A stretch of 64,000 nt of DNA. Source: Dolichospermum flos-aquae CCAP 1403/13F. Lineage in GTDB: Bacteria > Cyanobacteriota > Cyanobacteriia > Cyanobacteriales > Nostocaceae. The notes under the pieces were generated by a model that made no database searches, was not told the origin of the DNA, and worked only from the letters and a program-made list of their open reading frames with translations. The position numbers were made by a program, and so were the translations under genes. Shown piece by piece: positions 41,983-51,133 of this stretch. The stretch spans positions 2,400,501 to 2,464,500 of the forward strand of contig NZ_CP051206.1 in NCBI RefSeq assembly GCF_012516395.1, written 5' to 3'. Each line of letters opens with the position of its first letter. The first letter of the stretch is position 1.

Positions 41983-43119
41983 CTAATTTACATCTTGACT
42001 AATAGCTAAACAGTCAAATTTTTCCCACCAAGCATAAATGGGTGTAGTCCTATCTGGTAAGCTACCATAAGTATTGGGTTGTAAAACATTGAGGTTAACA
42101 CCATTGATTAATTCCACAACATAATTAACATGAGTTCCTAAATACATGACATTAATTAGTCGTCCCTCGAAACAATTTGTGGGTATATTAGGTTGATAAA
42201 GGGAAAGTTGAATTTTTTCAGGACGCACACTAACAACAACACTTTGAGCTATTTTTAGAGGAGTTTGTTCATTACGACCAACAATCATGGTTAATCCGGT
42301 TTTAGTAGAAATTGTCACAGATTCTGCATCTACTTCCACAATTTCACCGCTAAATAGATTAGTATCACCAATAAAGTCAGCCACAAAAGGTGTTTGCGGA
42401 CTTTCGTAAATTTGGCTAGGAGTACCAATTTGTTCTATTTTGCCTTGATTCATCACCGCAATGCGATCAGATAAGCATAGTGCTTCTTCCTGATCATGTG
42501 TCACCATCACAAAAGTTAACCCTAAATCCTTGTGAAGATTAGATAACTCAACCTGCATCTCCTTGCGAAGTTTTAAGTCTAATGCTCCCAAAGGTTCATC
42601 GAGGAGAATGACTGCGGGACGATTAACCAAAGCCCTGGCTAAGGCTACCCGCTGTTGCTGACCACCGGAGAGTTGACTGGGAACACGCGATCGCAAACTT
42701 TCCATTTTTACTAGTTTCAAAGCATCTGTAACGCGACTAGCAATTTCCGATTTGGATATTTTTTTTAATCGCAATCCAAAAGCAATGTTTTCCCACACAT
42801 TCAAGTGATTAAATAAAGCATAACTTTGAAATACAGTATTCACAGGTCGCAGATAAGGAGGAACATCAGTCATTAACTGACCTTGAATGAGTAACTTCCC
42901 AGCATCCACCCTTTCAAATCCAGCAATTAAGCGGAGTGTCGTTGTTTTTCCACAACCAGATGGACCTAAAATACTAAAGAACTCTCCCTGTCTAACATCC
43001 AAATCCACTCCCTGGACTGCGGGTTCTTGGTTGAAAAACTTAAATACGTTACGCAATTCAACATCAAGTGGCTGTAATGTTTTTGAACCTCTTTGATTCT
43101 GTATCGCAGTTTGAGCCAT
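41983..43119 (-). CDS. potA: Spermidine/putrescine ABC transporter ATP-binding protein PotA
   Basis: 378 residues. Walker A GPSGCGKTT, Q-loop in NTVFQSYALF, signature LSGGQQQRVALARAL, Walker B VILLDEPLGALD and switch His in VMVTHDQEEAL. The C-terminal TOBE domain follows (about 280-370), as in PotA-type importers. It is the first gene of the pot operon; transcription starts in the repeat-filled gap shared with mrdA. Confidence 0.95.
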   Translation of the reverse strand: MAQTAIQNQRGSKTLQPLDVELRNVFKFFNQEPAVQGVDLDVRQGEFFSILGPSGCGKTTTLRLIAGFERVDAGKLLIQGQLMTDVPPYLRPVNTVFQSYALFNHLNVWENIAFGLRLKKISKSEIASRVTDALKLVKMESLRSRVPSQLSGGQQQRVALARALVNRPAVILLDEPLGALDLKLRKEMQVELSNLHKDLGLTFVMVTHDQEEALCLSDRIAVMNQGKIEQIGTPSQIYESPQTPFVADFIGDTNLFSGEIVEVDAESVTISTKTGLTMIVGRNEQTPLKIAQSVVVSVRPEKIQLSLYQPNIPTNCFEGRLINVMYLGTHVNYVVELINGVNLNVLQPNTYGSLPDRTTPIYAWWEKFDCLAISQDVN

Positions 43120-43121
43120 AA

Positions 43122-43336
43122 TCTTGTCAGTTGTCAGTTGTCAGTAGGGGCGAAGCATTTGGAAGATAAATTATCGGTCATTGCCAAAAATAGTTCTCCA
43201 AATGCTTCGCCCGTACAGCCGAAGCATTTGGAAGATAAATTATCGGTCATTGCCAAAAACAGTTCTCCAAATGCTTCGCCCGTACAGTTGTTCGTTGTCA
43301 GTTCCAGTCCCTAGTCCCCACTCCCCACTCCCCAAT
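43122..43336. repeat. Repeat-filled divergent promoter region of potA and mrdA
   Basis: Contains (TTGTCAG)3 at ~43127-43145, two tandem copies (period 69, starts 43151 and 43220) of a palindromic element with ends GCGAAGCATTTGGA / TCCAAATGCTTCGC, and an ACTCCCC heptamer run at ~43313-43335. Almost no unique sequence is left between the two divergent genes, so their promoters must lie within or overlap the repeats. Confidence 0.85.
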
Positions 43337-43340
43337 TCCT

Positions 43341-45119
43341 ATGGCTATCTTATCATCATTATTTAGTATAAAAAAAAATACACGCACAGTTGGACGTGGT
43401 GTCCAATCCACATTTGTAATTTTATTCACATTATTAATGTTATCTGGTATCGGCGCTAGATTAATATATTTACAAATTATCGAAGGAAAAAACCACCGCA
43501 TCCGCGCAGAATCTAATCGGATTCGGATTATTTCCAAACAACCAGAAAGAGGTAATATTTTTGACCGAAATGGTAAATTATTAGCCAGCACCCGTTATCC
43601 CCGATCTGTATATTTGTGGCCAATGGCACATACCAAACCCTCCTGGCCGGTAGTTGGTCCACGTCTAGCCAAAATTCTCGACACCTCCCCAGAAGAGATC
43701 GAGAAAACACTTGAACAATCTGCTGTTAATCATTCTTCACTAATTCGCATCGCTCGCAATTTAAACGAAGCACAGGTAACAGCCTTAAAAGAGTATGAAA
43801 ATGAACTACCAGGAGTAGAAATAAATACTGAAGCGGTGCGTTATTATCCTCATGGTCAAGAGTTGGCTCATATACTTGGCTACACCCGTGAAGTTACCGC
43901 TAAACAGTTGGAAAAAAAGAAAGCTGAAGGCTACAGATTAGGAGATGTCATGGGTCAAATGGGAGTAGAAAAAGCGTATGAAAAATTGTTAAGAGGTGAA
44001 TGGGGAGGGCAGCAAATAGAAGTAGATGGTAGCGGTAGACCTCTACGAATATTGGGAAGCAAACAAGCGAAAGCTGGTAATGATCTGCACTTGACCATAG
44101 ATTTAGATATACAAATGGCAGCAGAAAAAGCTTTAGGTAAACGCAATGGCGCAATAGTCGCCATTGACCCTAAAAATGGGGCTATCTTAGCCATGGTATC
44201 TCATCCCACCTTTGACCCCAATATCTTTTCTAAACAAAAACTTTCTCAAAAAGATTGGGAAACTGTCCAAGGTTCTGAACATCCTTTAGTCAATCGTGCC
44301 ATTAGTGTCTTTCCTCCAGCCAGTACCTTTAAAATCGTCACCACAACCGCTGCACTAGAATCAGGTAAATTTTCTCCTGATACGGTATTACAAACCTACG
44401 GTTCTTTAACTATTGGTGGGACTACCTTTGGTGAATGGAATCATGCTGGTTTTGGACCATTGGGTTTTGTAGGAGCGATGCAGTGGAGTAGCGATACCTT
44501 CTTTTATCAAATTGGTAAGCGAGTCGGTGGACCAACATTGATCGAATGGACTCGTAAATATGGATTTGGTCAAAAAACCGGCTTTGAATTTACTACAGAA
44601 GAGTCCAAGGGTTTAGTTCCCGATGAAAATTGGAAACAGAAAACATGGAAGATACCTTGGAGTGTCGGTGACACTGTGAATATGTCTATTGGCCAAGGTG
44701 CTTTACAAACTACACCTTTACAAGTCGCAGTCATGTTTGCTGTCCCGGCTAATGATGGTTATCGCGTCCAACCCCATGTGTTGAAAGATAATGAAGAAGC
44801 TAGAAGCTGGAGAGAATCATTAAATCTCAAGCCCACAACTGTCAAAATTTTGCGGGAGGGATTGCGGAAGGTAATTACTGAAGGTACGGGTAAGGTATTA
44901 AATGTCCCCTCTCTTCCCCCGGTAGCCGGTAAGAGTGGGACGGCTGAAGCTTGGAAGAAAGGAGTTAAAGAAAATCACGCTTGGTTTGGGGCTTATGCAC
45001 CTGCGGATAAGCCAGAAATTTTAGTGGTGGCCTTTGCGGAACATTCCGGTGGTGGTGGTGGTAGTGTTGCAGCACCCATGATTTTAGAAATAATGGAAAA
45101 ACATTTTGCTCGAAAATAG
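43341..45119 (+). CDS. mrdA: Penicillin-binding protein 2 (peptidoglycan DD-transpeptidase)
   Basis: 592 residues, class B PBP of the elongasome. One N-terminal transmembrane anchor (about 22-45), a PBP dimerisation domain (QPERGNIFDRNGKLLA from ~68), then the transpeptidase: S-x-x-K at Ser328 (PASTFK), S-x-D/N in WSSDTFFY, K-S-G at Lys531 (GKSGTAEAWKKG). It cross-links peptidoglycan for cell elongation. ATG at 43341; the ribosome-binding region is made of heptamer repeat without a clear Shine-Dalgarno. Confidence 0.94.
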   Translation: MAILSSLFSIKKNTRTVGRGVQSTFVILFTLLMLSGIGARLIYLQIIEGKNHRIRAESNRIRIISKQPERGNIFDRNGKLLASTRYPRSVYLWPMAHTKPSWPVVGPRLAKILDTSPEEIEKTLEQSAVNHSSLIRIARNLNEAQVTALKEYENELPGVEINTEAVRYYPHGQELAHILGYTREVTAKQLEKKKAEGYRLGDVMGQMGVEKAYEKLLRGEWGGQQIEVDGSGRPLRILGSKQAKAGNDLHLTIDLDIQMAAEKALGKRNGAIVAIDPKNGAILAMVSHPTFDPNIFSKQKLSQKDWETVQGSEHPLVNRAISVFPPASTFKIVTTTAALESGKFSPDTVLQTYGSLTIGGTTFGEWNHAGFGPLGFVGAMQWSSDTFFYQIGKRVGGPTLIEWTRKYGFGQKTGFEFTTEESKGLVPDENWKQKTWKIPWSVGDTVNMSIGQGALQTTPLQVAVMFAVPANDGYRVQPHVLKDNEEARSWRESLNLKPTTVKILREGLRKVITEGTGKVLNVPSLPPVAGKSGTAEAWKKGVKENHAWFGAYAPADKPEILVVAFAEHSGGGGGSVAAPMILEIMEKHFARK

Positions 45120-45143
45120 GTGATTGTTAAAAACACAAAAAAA

Positions 45144-45167
45144 TACCCTGAAATTATCTCCAGGGTA
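45144..45167 (+). terminator. Bidirectional-type terminator after mrdA
   Basis: TACCCTG, ten-base loop, CAGGGTA, preceded by an A-run (terminator U-tract for the other strand) and followed a few bases on by TTTTT. The rest of 45168-45447 holds only small dispersed palindromes (GCGGGCAAGATGCCCGC near 45321) and no gene. Confidence 0.65.
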
Positions 45168-45447
45168 CATATACGTTTTTCAGGCATTAATAAATTTAAG
45201 ACTAATCAACCTCAAAAAATATTTCTACTACCTAAAGTAGAGTTATCAGAAAATAGGCTGAAAACCCCAGAATTGACACCTAAAAATCCAAAAAGTTTTT
45301 AGTCATCCTTGATGATTAGCGGGCAAGATGCCCGCACTACCAAAAACCCGTCAAAATAAATTTGACAGACTAAGTAGGTAAACGGAAAAAAACCGTAGAC
45401 GCGGAGCGGCTTCTCGAAGAGTAATATGTAACGAAAAGTAAAGTTGC

Positions 45448-48066
45448 TCAAAACCTCTTATCTGTTTCCCGTTCCCCGTTCCCCGTTGCCTCTGAATTTG
45501 ATTTCGCTTCCAAATTTTCCAGTCGGCTTTTCAATTCCTGATTTTGCTGTTTAATTTGATCAAGTTCCTCACGTAATTGCTTCAGGGTTTTGTCTGTGCC
45601 AATATTCTTTTGCACTTTACTCACTTCCTCTTCAGCATAGCGACGAACACGGCCATCTGCGGTTTGATTGGCTAAAGATTGCAAAATACCAATGGCTTTG
45701 GGAGTTTCCATTTGTCCCAAGGCTGTTAAAACCGCTACCTGAGTTAAAAAGAAAGTCTCTCTAGCAATTTCCGCTAATCGGTCTAAAATTCGTTCGATAT
45801 TAGCGGGAGTTTGACCAGTGGAAATTTTGCCAACAGCGCGAATTGCACCAAGACGTAATGGTTGCGGTATCCCAGCTTTCGTGTATTCCAGTAATAAACT
45901 TAAAGCTGCTTCTGAGGATTTGAATTCAGCTAAACCAGCCACAGCCCCACTGCGGACAACTTCATTCCAACCAGCCCGTTCTTCTAAAACAGATTTGAGT
46001 AACTTGATTACCTTGTCTTCATGGGGTTTATCTTCCAAATGTGCCGCTGCTATAGCCGCAATAGTCCGACAAGCCGCAGCTTCTACATAGTAGCTGGCAT
46101 CCCCATGTTGGACAACACTCTTTACAGCTTTATAGCTATCATGAGTTTTAATTCGCGCTAAAGAACTAATCACAGCCTGCCGCACAAAGGGACTAGGATC
46201 ATCTAATCCAGCTACTAAACCATCAAAAGCTTGATCTAATTGAATTTCTGCCAATTCCTTAGCAACTTCGACCCGCACACCCCAAAAAGGCTCATTTTTC
46301 AAAGCTGAGGATAGGGCTAAAGTCGCTTCTAATCCGCCTTTTTTCGCTAAAGCTTCCGCAGCATAAATGCGAGAAATGGGATGAGGATCAAATTCTAATT
46401 GGGCTTTTAATTCGGAAATTGGAAATTCTAACTTGACTGTTTTTAAGTAATTATTGCCCACATCAAAGCTAATAAAATCAGGCTTTTGTGTTAGTGGAAA
46501 GTAAAAACTTTGTTCTTTTTCATGTACCCGAACTGTAAAAGTTGTGAGTTGGGAATTTTCTTTATATCCAAAACCAATGGGAATCCTGAGATTAAATAAA
46601 TCCTTACTATCGGCTTTGGCTTGGGTTTGGGTGACTGTCACCTTCGCTAAATTTGCGTCACCATCCCAGGCATAAGCTACTTTAAAATCAGGATGACCAC
46701 CACGATAGACATATTTATCAAACAGGAAAGCCAAATTTCGTCCTGTGGCTTTTTCAATTGCTCTTAATAAGTCTATAGTTTCGACAGTGTTGTGGGCGTT
46801 GTCTTGAACAAATGTTTGGACTGCTTGCCAAAATAATTCATCGCCCAATTCTGCCCGAATCATGTGATAAACACAAGATCCTTTTTCATAAATGTGGCGG
46901 TCATAAAGTTCAATTGCTTCGCGGTAAACATGAGTTACCATGGGTCTGCGGTAGCGACTGCTATCTTCACTTAAATAACTCCACGCTTCCTTTAACCGAT
47001 AATATGCGGCTTCTTGGTCGCCATATTCCCGTTGGGTCCACATTACCTCTGAATAGGAAGCCATACCTTCCTTAATCCAAGCATGGGACCAATGTTTAAT
47101 TACCACCAAATCCCCAAACCATTGGTGTGCAAGTTCGTGGACAACTAAACTTTCGGTATTACGATTATCTAATATTGCTCGTTCGTCTAGTAAACATCGG
47201 TCACTTAATAGAGTTGTGGAAGTATTTTCCATGCCTCCAAAAATAAAGTCGTCTACGCAAACTTGAGCATATTTGGAGAAAGCGTAAGGATAACCATACT
47301 TTTCACTGAGAAATTCAATCATTTGGGGAGTTTTGCCCATGCTACGTTGAGCATCTGCTTCTCGTCCCTTTTCGACGTAGTAGGTAACAGCTTTACCATG
47401 CCACTCGTCCCGAATTTCCGCAAAATCACCAACGGCTAAGGTCATCAAGTAGGTAGGATGAACTTGTTGTTGTGACCAATGGTAGGTTTTGTATTTTGCC
47501 TCCTCTACGGTGTCAATTAGTTCACCGTTGGAGATAGCTACTAAGGGATTGGGAACACGAACGCGAATTTCTGAAGTTGATAATTGTCCAGGGTAGTCGA
47601 AACAGGGAAACCAGTAGCGAGAATCTTCGTCTTCTCCTTGTGTCCAGACTTGGGTCGGTTTGTGGGGGTAGTGTTTGTTTGGTTGAATAAAGTAAATGCC
47701 CCGTTGGGGTTTTTCGGCGGCGTAGGCGATCGCAATTAACAAGCGATGACCAATTTCAGTGGGTTGTGACAGGTAAATACCAAGTTTTTCGCCATCATAT
47801 TCAAATTTTTGCTCAACTGCGTTTACTTGTACAGCGGTGATCTTCAGATTTACCGCATCCAAAGTCAATCTATCAATCCCATTCCGCACTGGTAATAGGC
47901 GAATACTACAAGTTCCGTAGCAACTTTGGTTAGGGATATCCAAACTCAGATCCAGAAAAATATGTTCTACCTGTCCAGGTCGGTCAGGGTTATAGTGTGG
48001 TTTTGCCCCTGGTAATTCAAAACGTTTGTGTCCGGTTTTTTCGGTATCAAAATAAAACTGCAACAT
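45448..48066 (-). CDS. pepN: M1-family aminopeptidase with C-terminal HEAT repeats
   Basis: 872 residues, a zinc metallopeptidase removing N-terminal residues from peptides. The exopeptidase motif GGMENTSTT precedes the zinc site HELAH (about 310-314) with the distal Glu in IKEGMASYSE. After the catalytic part, residues ~560-800 form HEAT-like helical repeats (ISRIYAAEALAKKG, DPSPFVRQAVISSLARI, DGRVRRYAEEEVSKV), then a coiled coil. The last residues (NGERETDKRF) are encoded by a GGGAACG heptamer repeat. Family assignment is firm; pepN is used in the broad sense. Confidence 0.9.
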   Translation of the reverse strand: MLQFYFDTEKTGHKRFELPGAKPHYNPDRPGQVEHIFLDLSLDIPNQSCYGTCSIRLLPVRNGIDRLTLDAVNLKITAVQVNAVEQKFEYDGEKLGIYLSQPTEIGHRLLIAIAYAAEKPQRGIYFIQPNKHYPHKPTQVWTQGEDEDSRYWFPCFDYPGQLSTSEIRVRVPNPLVAISNGELIDTVEEAKYKTYHWSQQQVHPTYLMTLAVGDFAEIRDEWHGKAVTYYVEKGREADAQRSMGKTPQMIEFLSEKYGYPYAFSKYAQVCVDDFIFGGMENTSTTLLSDRCLLDERAILDNRNTESLVVHELAHQWFGDLVVIKHWSHAWIKEGMASYSEVMWTQREYGDQEAAYYRLKEAWSYLSEDSSRYRRPMVTHVYREAIELYDRHIYEKGSCVYHMIRAELGDELFWQAVQTFVQDNAHNTVETIDLLRAIEKATGRNLAFLFDKYVYRGGHPDFKVAYAWDGDANLAKVTVTQTQAKADSKDLFNLRIPIGFGYKENSQLTTFTVRVHEKEQSFYFPLTQKPDFISFDVGNNYLKTVKLEFPISELKAQLEFDPHPISRIYAAEALAKKGGLEATLALSSALKNEPFWGVRVEVAKELAEIQLDQAFDGLVAGLDDPSPFVRQAVISSLARIKTHDSYKAVKSVVQHGDASYYVEAAACRTIAAIAAAHLEDKPHEDKVIKLLKSVLEERAGWNEVVRSGAVAGLAEFKSSEAALSLLLEYTKAGIPQPLRLGAIRAVGKISTGQTPANIERILDRLAEIARETFFLTQVAVLTALGQMETPKAIGILQSLANQTADGRVRRYAEEEVSKVQKNIGTDKTLKQLREELDQIKQQNQELKSRLENLEAKSNSEATGNGERETDKRF

Positions 48067-48680
48067 TTATTATTTCTAGCCTTCTAATTCTAAAAGATTT
48101 AATGGGATGTAAATCATACAAGTAAAGAAGTGTAGCGTAGTATGACATTTTTTGATCAGCAAATTCTTCGCTACCTTGATTCAAGAAAATCTTGATCCGT
48201 GATCATTTGTTATTGAGTACAAATACTACTAATTTTCCATATAGATTAGTTTTAGAATAACTTGGAGATGAGAAATTGACTATTGTTTTCACAGGAATAA
48301 GATATCATTTGCGGATTCAGCCTTGACCATAATGGAGTATTATTTAGACCCAATTACAACTTTTTGGTGAGCATAAACCGTTAATTATATCAGCAATTAC
48401 CGTAAAATTAGCGGAAATTAGGGATAAAAAAAGGATTTAAACATCAAAATCTCTGGGAATTATGTTTTTTCACCACTTGATTGTAAACTGTCTCTAACCG
48501 CCAGGTATTTTCAACCCTTTTATACTCAATATGCGATATTTACTGATGTCAACTAAGTTAACAAAATCCCCAAAATATACTTGTTTTTCATGGGTTCTCC
48601 ATTAGATAAAATCCTCTGTCTACCAATGATCATTGCGTAGATTCTGCAATAAAATTTACAACAACAAGGAGCATTTACCA
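48067..48680. other. Intergenic region between pepN and the DUF3352 gene
   Basis: 614 bases with no convincing gene, RNA or repeat. The two genes diverge, so both promoters must lie here. AAGGAG at 48667-48672 is the ribosome-binding site of the DUF3352 gene. Confidence 0.5.
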
Positions 48681-50339
48681 ATGTCTGAAAAGAAATCATC
48701 ATTTTTAATCCCTGTAATCGGTACTGCTGTAATTATAGCAGGAGGCATAGCAGCTTATATGTATCTAAAGGGTGGTGGTGATAGTTCTAGTCCTTTAGGT
48801 AGTGCTAAATTAGTACCTGCAACTGCTCTAATGGCAACTTATATTGACACTAATCCTGAATCCTGGCATAAGTTACAGCAGTTTGGTACACCGGAAGCGC
48901 AGAAATTACTGGCAAAAGAATTCCAGAGTTTCAACCAACAAATGTTGAATGATCATAAAATTTCTTACGAAGCAGATATCAAACCTTGGGTTGGTGGGGT
49001 GATGATTGCGGTACTACCACCAGATGCAAAAAAAGTATCCGAGAATAACTTTCCCACCTCCGAAGCCCCAAATTATTTGTTAGTGGTAGGGATTAAAGAT
49101 AAAATAGCTGCTTTGAAATTTGCCAATAAGTTGAAAGACCAAAAAAACGTCAAAATTCAGGAATCGGACTACAAAGGTCAAAAAATTATCGAATCTACTG
49201 GTCAAGGTCAACCGACTTATGTAACAGTTTTGAATAATGACCATTTGCTGTTTACATCCAATAAACAATCTGTAGAAAAAGCGATTGATACCTATAAAGG
49301 TGAACCTTCTTTTGCTAGTAAAGAAGGGGCAAATGATATTCTTAGCAAAGGTGTGGATGTTAAAAACAGTTTAGCGCAAATTTATGTTCCTGATTATGCC
49401 AATATGGTACAACAATTAACTGCTTTCAATCCTCAATCTAAACAATTACCTCCACAAACCCTCGCGCAAATTAAGCAAGTCAAATCACTAACAGCAGGTG
49501 TGGGCATAGATGATGGCGGATTAAGATTAAAAGCAATTGTGAATTTAGATCCCCAACTGAATAAATTTGAATATCAAACTACTCCCGCCAAAATTGTGGG
49601 ACAATTCCCCAGTGAAACTTTGGCTTTAGCTAGTGGACAAGGTATTAGTAAAAGTTGGCAAACTTTTGTGGAACAATCTAAAGATTATCCCGAATTAAAT
49701 CAAGGAATTCAACAAGCGCGGACTCAACTAAAAGTCCTGCAAATTGATTTAGATAAAGATATTTTTGGCTGGATGAATGGAGAGTTTGGTTTAGGTGCAA
49801 TTCAATCTAATCAAGGTTTATTAGCTAATACCGGTTTTGGAGGTGCGCTAGTATTAGATACGAGCGATCGCAAAACTGCTGAAGCCACTTTCACTAAACT
49901 CGATAATTTTGCCAAACAGCAACGGCTGAATGTCGCTCAAAGAACCATTGGCGGTAAAAATGTCACAGAATGGCAAATCCCCCAACAAGGCGCTCTAGTG
50001 GCACATGGTTGGCTCAATGATAATACAGCATTTCTGGCTATTGGTGGACCCGTTGCGGAAATACTGGCAGATCGCAAAGGTGCATCACTTGATCAAAGTG
50101 ATACTTTTAAAACTGTTACAGGTTCTTTACAAAAACCCAATGGTGGTTATTTCTATTTAGATATGGAAAAAACCAAAACCATAATTGAGCGTTTATCCGC
50201 TCAAAGTCAACCTTTACCTGCGGACGCTACTGCTATTCTCGATTCTCTTCGTGGTATTGGTGTGACTGTTAATAGTCCTAGTAAATCTCTGACTCAAATG
50301 GAGATGTTGTTATCTCTTAAATCTGCTAAAGGGAAATAA
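48681..50339 (+). CDS. DUF3352 domain protein, membrane-anchored
   Basis: 552 residues from ATG 48681 (AAGGAG upstream); a TTG-led 16-residue extension is rejected because it lacks a ribosome-binding site. One N-terminal transmembrane helix (about 8-28: FLIPVIGTAVIIAGGIAAYM) with a short basic N-tail, followed by a large DUF3352 region (LVPATALMATYIDTNPESW, VPDYANMV, GFGGALVLDTSDRKTAEATF, GGYFYLDMEKT), expected outside the cytoplasm. The family is conserved in cyanobacteria; its function is unknown. Confidence 0.85.
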   Translation: MSEKKSSFLIPVIGTAVIIAGGIAAYMYLKGGGDSSSPLGSAKLVPATALMATYIDTNPESWHKLQQFGTPEAQKLLAKEFQSFNQQMLNDHKISYEADIKPWVGGVMIAVLPPDAKKVSENNFPTSEAPNYLLVVGIKDKIAALKFANKLKDQKNVKIQESDYKGQKIIESTGQGQPTYVTVLNNDHLLFTSNKQSVEKAIDTYKGEPSFASKEGANDILSKGVDVKNSLAQIYVPDYANMVQQLTAFNPQSKQLPPQTLAQIKQVKSLTAGVGIDDGGLRLKAIVNLDPQLNKFEYQTTPAKIVGQFPSETLALASGQGISKSWQTFVEQSKDYPELNQGIQQARTQLKVLQIDLDKDIFGWMNGEFGLGAIQSNQGLLANTGFGGALVLDTSDRKTAEATFTKLDNFAKQQRLNVAQRTIGGKNVTEWQIPQQGALVAHGWLNDNTAFLAIGGPVAEILADRKGASLDQSDTFKTVTGSLQKPNGGYFYLDMEKTKTIIERLSAQSQPLPADATAILDSLRGIGVTVNSPSKSLTQMEMLLSLKSAKGK

Positions 50340-50398
50340 TATTCTTTTTTGAATTTTTTTCACGCAGAGGCGCACAAGGCGCGGAGAGTAGTTTGTAG

Positions 50399-50453
50399 GG
50401 TGCGTCAGACCCGATAATTTCGTAAAAAACAGATATCTTCTCTCTGACGCACC
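50399..50453. repeat. MITE-like inverted repeat
   Basis: Ends GGTGCGTCAGA (50399-50409) and TCTGACGCACC (50443-50453) enclose 33 bases. It resembles a dispersed palindromic element common in cyanobacterial genomes; it lies upstream of brnT. Confidence 0.75.
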
Positions 50454-50536
50454 TTATTCACTGGAATCAGATTTCTAGTCAAAATAGACTTTACGATTCC
50501 TTAGACATAATTCTCACAAATACATATAATATATGT

Positions 50537-50809
50537 ATGCAAGTTGAATGGAATCCTGAAAAAGCTAAAAGCAATTTACAAAAACACGGAGTCAGTTTTT
50601 CTGATGCTGAGGCCGTCTTGTTCGATCCTTATGCACTTTCTTTTGAAGATCAATCAGCACAAGGTGAACAACGATTTATTATTATGGGGATGGATCACCT
50701 TTGGCGGTTGCTAGTAGTAGTCTATACCTATCGAGGTGATAACATTCGCTTAATTTCTGCCCGTCCTGCTACTCCTAAGGAGAGACGTGAATATGAAACC
50801 GGAATATGA
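50537..50809 (+). CDS. brnT: BrnT-type toxin (module 3)
   Basis: 90 residues, MQVEWNPEKAKSNLQKHGVS then DPYALSFEDQSAQGEQRFII and IRLISARPATPKERREYE: canonical BrnT. It stands outside the repeat-rich region. The stop overlaps the brnA start. Confidence 0.95.
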   Translation: MQVEWNPEKAKSNLQKHGVSFSDAEAVLFDPYALSFEDQSAQGEQRFIIMGMDHLWRLLVVVYTYRGDNIRLISARPATPKERREYETGI

Positions 50810-51053
50810 TTTTGATCAGGCTAAACGGGGTGCGATTATCCCACAACAAGGTAAAACTCGTATTACCATCTATATTGATGATGATATTTTGGAAGCGTTT
50901 AGACAAAAAGGAGACGCTGAAGGGAAAGGTTATCAAACAATGATGAACCAAGCGTTACGAGAATATCTTGATCAAGCCAAACCCCCCTTAGATGAAGATA
51001 CACTACGCCGAGTTTTTCAAGAAGAACTGCGGGCTGTAACTTTTGTTAGTTAA
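50793..51053 (+). CDS. brnA: BrnA-type antitoxin (module 3)
   Basis: 86 residues from ATG 50793, MKPEYDFDQAKRGAIIPQQG then KTRITIYIDDDILEAFRQKG and GYQTMMNQALREYL: full BrnA/CopG ribbon-helix-helix. It overlaps brnT by 17 bases. Confidence 0.94.
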   Translation: MKPEYDFDQAKRGAIIPQQGKTRITIYIDDDILEAFRQKGDAEGKGYQTMMNQALREYLDQAKPPLDEDTLRRVFQEELRAVTFVS

Positions 51054-51133
51054 GTTTATGATTAATTGAACGCGGATAGACGCAGATAAACGCAGATTTT
51101 TATGATTCTGTACAGTTTCATATAAAATTGTGA

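Noticed and set aside
45120-45302. 60-codon frame after mrdA
   Set aside because: It starts at the mrdA stop without a ribosome-binding site, spans a terminator hairpin and has no recognisable composition.
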